Shown here: in pieces, positions 1 to 5,821 of the stretch | Position numbering within the stretch: the stretch's first letter is position 1 | Layout: every line of letters starts with the position of its first letter | Assembly: GCA_025454445.1 (NCBI GenBank) | Contig: JALOOK010000177.1 | Coordinates: 1 to 9,963 of the forward strand | Source of the DNA: Oscillatoria sp. Prado101 | GTDB lineage: Bacteria; Cyanobacteriota; Cyanobacteriia; Cyanobacteriales; Oscillatoriaceae | DNA length: 9,963 nucleotides | Direction of reading: 5' to 3' | Translations under genes and position numbers: made by a program | The notes under the pieces: model-generated | Told to the model about the DNA's origin: nothing | Database searches by the model: none | Seen by the model: the letters and a program-made list of their open reading frames with translations, nothing else

Positions 1-1
1 G

Positions 2-521
2 GTAGCCTTCAGTCCTGACGGCCAAATGCTGGCCAGTGGCAGCCAGGACTGCACTATCAAACTGTGGGATCTGGGTGCGCGCCAGGAAATTCGCTTGCCT
101 TGAGGGGCATAACAGCTGGGTTCGTTCGCTGGCCTTCAGTCCGGATGGCAAGATTCTGGCTTCTGGCAGTTCTGACAGGACTGTCAAGCTTTGGGATCTG
201 GCTGCGGGAAGAAATTATCACACTCTCACCGGCCATTCTGGCTATGTTTTTTCGCTGGCTTTCAGTCCGGATGGCCAAATCCTGGCTTCTAGCAGTTCTG
301 ACACTACTGTCAAGCTGTGGCTGCTGGCTGCGAGAAGGGAAATTTTCACCCTGACGGGGCATTCATCTGCGGTTGGCTGTGTGGCTTTCAGCCCTGATGG
401 GCAGGCGCTGGTGAGCGGCAGTGGGGACGGAACTATCAAGCTGTGGCGGCGGAATTCACCAGCTGTCACCCCTTCGGGAGCTGGCCCTTCGGGGTCTGCA
501 ATTCCGACTGTCAGGGTTTAG
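2..521 (+). pseudogene. WD40-repeat protein gene, 3' part, frameshifted
   Basis: This is the 3' end of a WD40 beta-propeller gene cut by the window edge. Propellers of this kind are usually protein-interaction scaffolds. Positions 2-100 read VAFSPDGQMLASGSQD...IKLWDL in one frame and then hit TGA at 101-103. From about 95 the propeller continues in the next frame (+1) with three more blades. The blades start at the GH dipeptides at 105, 231 and 357, so the units are exactly 126 bp (42 residues). Each has the AFSPDG, SGS.D and KLW signatures. The last blade ends in KLWRRN, followed by a short Ser/Pro/Gly-rich tail and TAG at 519-521. Removing one base at about 94-95 restores the expected repeat phase (E-I-R-C-L-E-G-H). 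The call is therefore a frameshifted gene; a sequencing error remains possible. The WD40 identity is certain, but what the scaffold binds cannot be told. Confidence 0.85.
105..453 (+). repeat. Three 126-bp WD40-encoding tandem units
   Basis: Units begin at 105, 231 and 357, and the third is truncated by the end of the propeller. They are close to one another at DNA level: the segments around TTTCAGTCCGGATGG and CAGTTCTGACA recur in register. This suggests recent blade duplication or gene conversion. Such repeats favour slippage and recombination, which fits the frameshift just upstream. Confidence 0.8.
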
Positions 522-670
522 TAGGGGCGCGGTATCCGCAGATGTCTGTCGGAAATCAAGGTTCTCTGTAAACCCGTCCCCACTGGCGAGTATCAGTTAT
601 TCCCCCGGTTAATGCGGGAGGGTGAGCTTGGCGCACCGGCACCTCCGTCCTGAAACAGATCTAACTGCTA

Positions 671-702
671 AAAGAGGCTCAGTTCTGAGCCTCTTTTTTT
701 TT
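671..702 (+). terminator. Strong intrinsic terminator downstream of the WD40 gene
   Basis: An 11-bp perfect stem (671-681 pairing with 686-696, AAAGAGGCTCA/TGAGCCTCTTT) with a GTTC loop runs straight into a T tract ending at 702. It lies 150 bp after the WD40 stop codon. The stretch 522-670 between them shows no convincing gene. It could be a long 3' UTR or hold a small transcript ending here, but I see no promoter that would decide this. Confidence 0.92.
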
Positions 703-1249
703 GCCTCTGGCGCTCACTTCCCTCATCCCCCGGGGAGGGGGCGCTCGCACAGGACTGCCGGCGGCAACTGTCTGTCGAAACAGCTGTCCCCCTGGAGCTG
801 CAACAGCAAAGGAACGAGCTCACCGGCAGCGCCGAGCTAGCTCACCGTGCTGCGGGCGACGCCGCAATGCCGGTCTTGAACGCGCTGTGCTCCAGTTGCG
901 CTTGAGCCGCGCAGCTCTTTGATGGCGACGCCGAAATCCTACATCTTCTTTATATTAACCGGCAGTCGCTTACCTGTCCAGATAAGACCGGCATTTTCTC
1001 GCTGACTGCCAGCGATAAGGCTGCGGTTTGTCTGGATAACTGTCCCTCTGGCTCTCAAACTGCTCCTCCCGATAGCAGCCGGCGGTTCCCCCAGCCGGTG
1101 CTGCTGGGCCTGCTGCTTTAACTGCTTTAACTATGGCCAAAATGGTTTGGCCTTCCGCCCGCAAGGCCAGCTTATTTTGCTGGCGTTACAGTTGGCCAAG
1201 TCGCGCTTTGCCCAATCTCGGTGGCCAGCTTGTCGCTTCGTTATAAATC
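703..1249. other. Gene-free stretch with hairpin-rich right end
   Basis: No frame here gives a recognisable protein; the short open frames have no family signature and poor start signals. GC-rich sequence with several CCGGCAG/GCCGGTG words fills 703-1110. The right end holds a 9-bp direct repeat (TGCTTTAAC at 1114-1122 and 1123-1131) and a series of inverted repeats, described separately. It could be decayed coding sequence, but nothing is recognisable enough to say from what. Confidence 0.5.
1135..1184. repeat. Three overlapping inverted repeats
   Basis: Hairpin 1: GGCCAAA (1135-1141) with TTTGGCC (1146-1152), 4-nt loop. Hairpin 2: GGCCTT (1149-1154) with AAGGCC (1163-1168). Hairpin 3: GCCAGC (1166-1171) with GCTGGC (1179-1184). 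The right arm of 1 overlaps the left arm of 2, and the right arm of 2 overlaps the left arm of 3. Hairpins 1 and 3 can therefore coexist, while 2 excludes both. The word GGCCAGCTT in hairpin 3 recurs at about 1223. Function is unknown. Confidence 0.6.
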
Positions 1250-1302
1250 TTAACATTTTTTTTTGTTAAAGTGTTGCACTCCTGCTATTGCCGTGTTAAT
1301 AT
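1250..1302 (+). promoter_or_regulatory. Putative promoter and operator-like inverted repeat
   Basis: A weak -35 (TTGCAC, 1274-1279) and a -10 (TAATAT, 1297-1302) are separated by 17 bp, which puts transcription start near 1309. Just upstream is a symmetrical element, TTAACA-T8-TGTTAA (1250-1269), which could be an operator or an AT-rich UP-like element. This arrangement makes the upstream in-frame GTG at 1271 an unlikely start and supports ATG at 1361 for the next gene. The promoter is predicted from motifs only. Confidence 0.45.
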
Positions 1303-1360
1303 AGAAGTGTCAGACAAAAAAGGCAAAAAAATTATAACTAGAACGCCATCCGAGGTCGCC

Positions 1361-1708
1361 ATGATGAAACTGCCCCGCCGCCTAATTAACCCTCTAACCT
1401 TCAACATCACCCGCGGTCAAATCGCCGCACTGCTTAAAATTGACCCAGAGCGCATCATCAGATGGGAAAAGTGGAAGCATGTTCTCTGGGTGCTGATTAG
1501 GGGGCGCGGCGGCTGCTTCGTCAGCTATCGCAAGCTCCAGCAGTGGGTGAGCGCCTGCGGCTTCCTCCTTTGCAGCTGCACCACGCTGCCCGAACTGACA
1601 GAATTGTGGGAGGCCATTGAGAAAGAGGCCAAGCGCTACACGGAGGACGGGATTGCCCAACTTGAAGAAATTTGGTACGAGCAAAAAATCCGCTTGTCCA
1701 ACTCCTGA
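1361..1708 (+). CDS. Small conserved-looking hypothetical protein, possible HTH fold
   Basis: I do not recognise a named family. From ATG 1361 the product has 115 residues. A basic N-terminus (MMKLPRR) is followed at about 15-40 by NITRGQIAALLKIDPERIIRWEKW, which reads like two short helices ending in a Trp-rich stretch and resembles the MerR/excisionase style of winged HTH. A hydrophobic/Gly segment follows, then four cysteines (52, 66, 71, 73) and an acidic amphipathic C-terminal helix (about 76-108). DNA or RNA binding is only an inference. A GAGG at 1352-1355 suits ATG 1361 or 1364. The frame is open from GTG 1271, but the predicted promoter overlaps that part. The last four codons and the TGA lie inside the tandem repeat at 1694-1753, so the native C-terminus may have been altered. 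Confidence 0.6.
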   Translation: MMKLPRRLINPLTFNITRGQIAALLKIDPERIIRWEKWKHVLWVLIRGRGGCFVSYRKLQQWVSACGFLLCSCTTLPELTELWEAIEKEAKRYTEDGIAQLEEIWYEQKIRLSNS

Positions 1709-1753
1709 ACTTGTCCAACTCCTGAACCTCCTGAACTTGTCCAACTCCTGAAC
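1694..1753. repeat. Modular tandem repeat (8+9 bp units)
   Basis: Two words, A = TTGTCCAA and B = CTCCTGAAC, are concatenated as A-B-A-B-B-A-B without a mismatch over 60 bp. Full 17-bp AB units are at 1694-1710, 1711-1727 and 1737-1753, with a lone B at 1728-1736. The first unit supplies the last codons and stop of the preceding gene. A different short direct repeat (GCAAGGGCC, twice) follows directly. Confidence 0.9.
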
Positions 1754-2043
1754 CGGCAAGGGCCGCAAGGGCCACCAATTCCCCCCGACTAGCGGGCGGG
1801 GCAGTTATGGCGGCGTTCCCCTCCTGGAGGCAGCCGGTGGAAAGGAAATCTGTTGCGCTCTGCAGACACTGCGGAGTAGATTGGCGCGACTCCCTACCGG
1901 GGATTGAAATAAGATGCTTCTAGCAGCAGATGTCTTCTTTGCAGGCATTTAGGTTAACTAGCAAGAAAGCGGAGGTCAAAGCCCCCGACAGGCGATGACG
2001 CAGCTGCGCAATCCACCAAAAGCACTGCGGGAATAGCACGCCG
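1754..2043. other. Intergenic stretch holding one CRISPR-like motif
   Basis: No gene is supported here. The stretch contains the GCAAGGGCC duplication near 1755-1773, GC-rich sequence without a clear promoter, and the isolated CRISPR-repeat-like element described at 1874-1910. Open frames on the minus strand are shadows of the decayed oxidoreductase and of the tandem repeat. No good ribosome-binding site precedes the oxidoreductase start at 2044. Confidence 0.5.
1874..1910 (+). repeat. Solitary CRISPR-repeat-like sequence
   Basis: The 3' part, TCCCTACCGGGGATTGAAAT (1891-1910), closely resembles the 3' half of common cyanobacterial CRISPR repeats, which have a short CCCTA...GGG hairpin followed by ATTGAAAC. 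The 5' half (1874-1890) matches poorly. No second copy is spaced 30-45 bp away on either side, and no cas gene is in the window. At most it is a relict or orphan repeat, or a chance resemblance. The family resemblance is from memory. Confidence 0.3.
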
Positions 2044-3619
2044 ATGACTTTACCCAGCCAACCGGCATCCTTCTGGCGGGTCACAACTGTCACAACTGCC
2101 CTTACCCACTTTCCCCAGCTGATCGCAGATATCGCCGCCGATGTGGCAGTCGTCGGAGGCGGCATCACCGGCATGACAGCCGCCCTGCTCCTGGCGCGTG
2201 CCGGTGTGAGAGTTGCCGTCATCGAAGCGGGCAAAATCGGCACCGGCACCACCGGCCACAGCAGCGGTCACTTGAGAGAGGTTCCAAAAGCCGGCGCAGC
2301 TGATCTCTAGAGCCGGTGCGGAAAACGCCTCCCTCGCCGTGCAGTCGTGCCGCGCCGCCCCCCACGCTTCTCGCAGCTTTTATCCAAGAAGAGGGGATTT
2401 CCTGCCACTTCCAGCGAGTCCCCGCCTATCTCTACACCGAGTCGCGCGAAGACCTCCCCTATCTCCAAGACGAAATGGAAGCAGCACGCGGGCTGGGGAC
2501 TGACGCCACCCTGACAGCAAACGCGCCCCTGCCTTTCCCAGGTTTCGCCGGCATCCTCTTCCCCAGTCAGGCGCAGTTCCACCCCGCACAGTACCTGCTA
2601 AGGATGAGCCTTTGCGTTTGCCGGTGCGGGAGGTCTGATTTTTGAGAGAACCCGCGTTCTAGAGATCAGCGACAGCCAGCCATGCCGAATTTACACGCCC
2701 GCGAGGCTCCGCCAAAGCTCACAGCGTCATCCTCGCCACCGGCACCCCGATCCACGACTGCTTCCGCCTCCCCGACTTGCTGGGAGTCGCCGCCAAAATT
2801 ACCCCCTACCGCTCTTATTTGCTCGCCGTGCGGCTGGTAGAAAAGCGCTTTGCCCCAACTGCGCCCCTGCCTGCCGGGCTGTTTTGGGACACAGCAAACC
2901 CCTCTGACTGGACGCGCAGCTACCAGCAGCGGTCAAATCCTGTTTGCCGGCGGCCAAAACCACAAAACCGGCCACGAGACAGACACTGAAGCCTGTTACC
3001 AGCGCTGGGAGGAGTACCTGCGAGCTCGCTACGAGGTCGAGTCTTTCACCTGCAAGTGGTTGGCGCAGTTCTACGAACCTCGGTCCGCCTTTGATTGGCA
3101 AGCCGCGCTCTGACTCGCACCTGTACATCGCCACCGGCTAATCTGGCAACCTCAGCTTCGGCACCGCTGCCGCTGTGCTGCTTGCTGACCTGATTCAGGG
3201 CCAGCCCAATCCCTGGAGAGAACTTTATGACCCGAATCCGGTGCCAATCGCCGGCGCAACTCGGCAGGTGGCGGAAAATCTCAATGTCGCCGCCCGGTTT
3301 ATTGCTGACAGGTTCCTGTCAGAAGCCAGCAGTTTGTCTGAGGTGGGGGCCGGTGAGGGGAAAATTGTCGATATTAATGGGGAAAAAGTCGCGGTTTACC
3401 GCCACAGGACCGGCGCGACTCACGCCCTGGACTGTGGCCATTCTGGCTGCATCGTGCATTGGAACAGTGCCGAAAAAAGCTGGGACTTTCCCTGGGGGGC
3501 GTTACAGCCTCACCGGCAGGGCGATCTACGGTCCGCCGATTAACGGTTTGCAGCCCAAAAAAAATTTCCCCGCCTTAGCTGAAATACGCCGGCACAGAGG
3601 GCGCTGCGCCGGTTTGTAA
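2044..3619 (+). pseudogene. FAD-dependent oxidoreductase with Rieske domain, heavily decayed
   Basis: Intact relatives are DAO-type FAD oxidoreductases of about 500 residues with a C-terminal Rieske [2Fe-2S] domain. The order is preserved but scattered. The N-terminus and Rossmann motif (VAVVGGGITGMTAALLLARAG, then GTGTTGHSS) are at 2044-2307. GAENASLAVQSCRAA is near 2315-2360, and the segment from FIQEEGISCHFQRVPAYLYT to QFHPAQYLL runs to about 2600. AFAGAGGLIFERTRVLEI is at 2610-2690, VILATGTPIHDCF to LFWDTANPSDW at 2705-2920, and ILFAGGQNHKTGHETDTE to AQFYEP at 2930-3080. LIGKPRSDSHLYIATG to the Rieske start is at 3085-3490, and GGRYSLTGRAIYGPPINGLQP at 3498-3560. That makes seven frame changes, plus TAA (3139-3141) where relatives have Tyr in GYSGNG. 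The Rieske ligands are damaged: the first motif is shortened to DCGHSGC (3430-3450), and the second CPCHG has become FPWG. No functional protein is possible. Confidence 0.92.
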
Positions 3620-3689
3620 TTGTAGAGGGATATTTTTTTTATAAACCGCCATAGACGCGCGGCACCCTACGGGAATGCCTTGCGCTAAG

Positions 3690-4134
3690 ATGGCAACAGG
3701 TAAAGACGGCAACCAAAGCCAGCCGCTGGTAGCGGCTGGTATCCTGCAGGGCGTGGGGTTGGCGGGATTCTTCGATGGAATTTTGTTCCACCAGCTCCTG
3801 CAATGGCATTATGTACGCGCTCACCTGCACCGGCATTTGGTTTTTGTGGCGTTCCGGTTAGCGCACAGAAGTGCCGCGAGCGTCAAATCTCTTCGGTGGG
3901 GCTTTGCTCCAGGGTGCCGGGCTGTTCAACCTGATTGAAGGTGTTATCTACTACCAAATACTGGGCATCCATCACCTGAAATCGGGTGCGAATCAGCTGG
4001 CATGGGATCTGGGATTTCTCGCCTGCAGGCTCTGCTGCGTTGTGTCTTTGGGTTGTTCTTTAACACCGTACTCAAAAAGCGAGCCTGTACGCTCAGCCCC
4101 CCCACAGAGACTGCCCCGGTTTTTCACTCCTTGA
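3690..4134 (+). pseudogene. DUF2243 membrane protein, decayed
   Basis: DUF2243 proteins are small (about 150-170 residue) multi-spanning membrane proteins of unknown function. The N-terminal part reads QPLVAAGILQGVGLAGFFDG then ILFHQLLQWHY from ATG 3690 (or 3675). After position 3811 the reading continues in the next frame as ALTCTGIWFLWRSG, a TAG stop (3859-3861), then RTEVPRASNLFGGALLQGAG and LFNLIEGVIYYQILGIHHL to ANQLAWDLGFLA. Compared with the family as I remember it, about 25 residues between QWHH and the second helix are missing. The gene therefore has a deletion, a frame change and a nonsense codon. It starts about 70 bp after the decayed oxidoreductase on the same strand, suggesting a former operon. 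The C-terminal end after about 4060 no longer resembles the family. Confidence 0.85.
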
Positions 4135-4270
4135 CGTTTTCTTTACATTTAGGTGCGTGACGCGCCCCTTGCAAGGCACCCCACTTCTGCCCGTGTGATC
4201 TCGGTGCCGGCATCCCCTACGTCCCCGGCGCGTATCCGTAAACTTACTGGTGTGGATTATACCATACTTA

Positions 4271-4279
4271 TGAGATAAT
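4271..4279 (+). promoter_or_regulatory. Putative extended -10 promoter of the COP23-protease operon
   Basis: TG at 4271-4272, one base, then GATAAT at 4274-4279 forms an extended -10 element, placing the start of transcription near 4286, about 40 nt before ATG 4327. No good -35 is seen, which is tolerable for extended -10 promoters. The AT-rich stretch around it contrasts with the GC-rich flanks. Motif-based only. Confidence 0.4.
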
Positions 4280-4326
4280 CCAGTGCGGATAAATAATTTA
4301 ACTGGCATTGGGGAGTGGGCACGAGT

Positions 4327-4899
4327 ATGAAAGTCCAGTTATTGGGCCAACGGCTTCTGGTTGCGGCGGCGTTAGGCGCAACAGCCACCATTACCGTAGA
4401 GCCTGGATTCATCACTTCTGTAGCTGCTCAGCAGCGCAATACGTTCTACTGCGACGACAAGAAAAGTCCACCGGCAACCCTCATCCGCACCTCACGGGGA
4501 AACGTGCCGGTGATTCGCTGGACTTCCGATGTTTTCCCGCCGCCTTTGACTCCTGAGGAGCGCTGCAAGATAGTTTCTCAGCGATTCCAGGAATTCTACA
4601 ACCAAAATAAGCTCAAATATATCATAACTGGCAAAATGAAAGGTCAGCCCGTGGTTTGCGTTGCCAATCGCAAAGACGGTGACTGCGCAGGCTTGCTATT
4701 CACCCTCAAACCGGGGAGCGATCCGCAGCTCACTCTCAAAAGACTTTTAAGTGACAGGGCTCTTGCTGCCGGTAATGCCCTCAATGAAAGTACAGGGGAA
4801 CAGCTTTACATCAATATGGAAGAATTTATGAAGACAGAGCTAACTGATGGAAATAGCGCCCCCAGCGCTGGGCCGGCAGAATCCGGCGACACTCCCTAG
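4327..4899 (+). CDS. COP23 domain secreted protein
   Basis: The product has 190 residues. The start was chosen at ATG 4327 rather than the in-frame GTG at 4315: GGGGAG (4310-4315) can serve only the former, and the resulting N-terminus is a proper signal peptide (MKVQLLGQRLLVAAALG... with AAQ at about 33-35). The mature part from about 39 (TFYC) to 165 matches the COP23 family: FYC, R-x-x-x-G-x-VPVIRW, ERC, RFQEFY, GQPVVCVA, GDCAGLLFTLKPG. The four conserved cysteines are 42, 80, 111 and 120, likely forming two disulfides outside the cytoplasm. COP23 was described as a circadian-cycling membrane-associated protein of a unicellular cyanobacterium; its biochemical role is unknown. The tail (172-190) is low-complexity. 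Sixteen bases separate it from the ATG of the first protease, so it is probably co-transcribed. The family call is firm; regulation by the clock is not shown here. Confidence 0.88.
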   Translation: MKVQLLGQRLLVAAALGATATITVEPGFITSVAAQQRNTFYCDDKKSPPATLIRTSRGNVPVIRWTSDVFPPPLTPEERCKIVSQRFQEFYNQNKLKYIITGKMKGQPVVCVANRKDGDCAGLLFTLKPGSDPQLTLKRLLSDRALAAGNALNESTGEQLYINMEEFMKTELTDGNSAPSAGPAESGDTP

Positions 4900-4915
4900 T
4901 TTGCTAACAAGAGAG

Positions 4916-5779
4916 ATGAATTGGCGCTTTCTCGGGTTGCAACCTGTGACTCTCTGGCGGATTGCCGGTGCCTTCAGTTTAGCAGTGGCGCTGACAGCGG
5001 CGACACCGGCGGGTGTGTCTGTCCCCAACGCCTCACCGGCACCCCCTCAACTCTCTGCAACCGAGGCGCACCAGCTTGCCAAATCCATCACCGTCAAGGT
5101 ACTCTCATCAGAATCCGGCTGGGGTTCAGGAACCCTAATCCAGCAGCAAGGGGACGTTTACACCGCAGTGACAAACGAGCACGTACTCGTCGCGGGAGAT
5201 CCGCCCTATCGCATTCAAACCCCGGATGGGAAGATACACCCAGCTACAGTAAAATTGCGGGGGGCGTCTTTCCAGGGGAACGATCTGGCTTTGCTGCAGT
5301 TTCGCAGCACCGGCATGGTTTATCCGGTGGCGAAACTGGGGGCGACACCGACACCGGGGGATGAAGTCTTTGCCGGTGGGTTTCCCTTTTCAGATGAAGC
5401 GTCGCTTCCCCCCAACTCCCCTGCAGGGATAGAGGGGTTCAAATTCACCGCCGGTAAAGTCTCCTTAGTCCTGGACAAAGCTTTGGAAGGGGGATACCAG
5501 CTTGGATACACCAATGATATAGAAAAAGGCATGAGTGGGGGGCCGGTGCTCAATCGTGCCGGTGAGCTGGTGGGGATTAATGGCATGCACGCCTATCCCC
5601 TGTGGGGAGATCCGTACATATTTCAGGATGGCTCGGAGCCAACCCCACAGATGCGCGAGCAAATGATTCCCCTGGCTTTCGCCATCCCGGTGGGGACATT
5701 TACCAGAAGTCTTCAGGCGGACATGGGAAAGCCCCCACGCAAAGAAAGCCGGTTTGACAAAAGCGTCAAAAACAGGTAA
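4916..5779 (+). CDS. Secreted trypsin-like serine protease (S1 family)
   Basis: The product has 287 residues. ATG 4916, preceded by AAGAGAG, gives a compact signal peptide (hydrophobic AGAFSLAVALTAATPAG at about 17-33). An earlier in-frame ATG at 4847 would overlap the COP23 gene and put 23 extra residues before the signal, so I reject it. The protease domain spans about 56-265. The triad is His89 (TNEHV), Asp123 (GNDLALL) and Ser207 (GMSGGPV), with the chymotrypsin-fold VGING strand after it. No PDZ domain is present, unlike Deg/HtrA proteases. The C-terminus is basic (RKESRFDKSVKNR). It should act in the periplasm or be exported. Substrate is unknown; the neighbouring COP23 protein or the second protease are natural guesses. 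Confidence 0.9.
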   Translation: MNWRFLGLQPVTLWRIAGAFSLAVALTAATPAGVSVPNASPAPPQLSATEAHQLAKSITVKVLSSESGWGSGTLIQQQGDVYTAVTNEHVLVAGDPPYRIQTPDGKIHPATVKLRGASFQGNDLALLQFRSTGMVYPVAKLGATPTPGDEVFAGGFPFSDEASLPPNSPAGIEGFKFTAGKVSLVLDKALEGGYQLGYTNDIEKGMSGGPVLNRAGELVGINGMHAYPLWGDPYIFQDGSEPTPQMREQMIPLAFAIPVGTFTRSLQADMGKPPRKESRFDKSVKNR

Positions 5780-5821
5780 ATAGTAATTAGATTTAGATTT
5801 GGGAGTGGAGGAGAGGGAGAG

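Noticed and set aside
622..922. Open frames of 72-73 codons on the + strand
   Set aside because: They overlap the strong terminator or GC-rich spacer, have no ribosome-binding site and no family signature.
1271..1360. GTG start for the small gene, giving 145 residues
   Set aside because: The stretch contains the predicted promoter and the extra residues look non-protein-like (Lys runs); ATG 1361 follows GAGG.
1394..1778. Minus-strand open frames with repeats of VQELDKF type
   Set aside because: They are the antisense of the small gene and of the tandem repeat; the repetitive peptide is a product of the repeat, not a domain.
1874..1910. A CRISPR array
   Set aside because: Only one repeat-like unit is present, with no regular spacing and no cas genes, so it is listed as a repeat and not as an array.
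1920..2252. Minus-strand open frame of 110 codons
   Set aside because: It is the antisense shadow of the FAD-binding region of the decayed oxidoreductase.
3611..3648. Imperfect inverted repeat around a T8 run after the oxidoreductase ghost
   Set aside because: The arms need a G-T pair and a 21-nt loop, and the T run lies inside the loop, so it is not a convincing terminator.
4847..4915. Upstream ATG start for the first protease
   Set aside because: It overlaps the COP23 gene, lacks a good ribosome-binding site and adds residues before the signal peptide; ATG 4916 is better.
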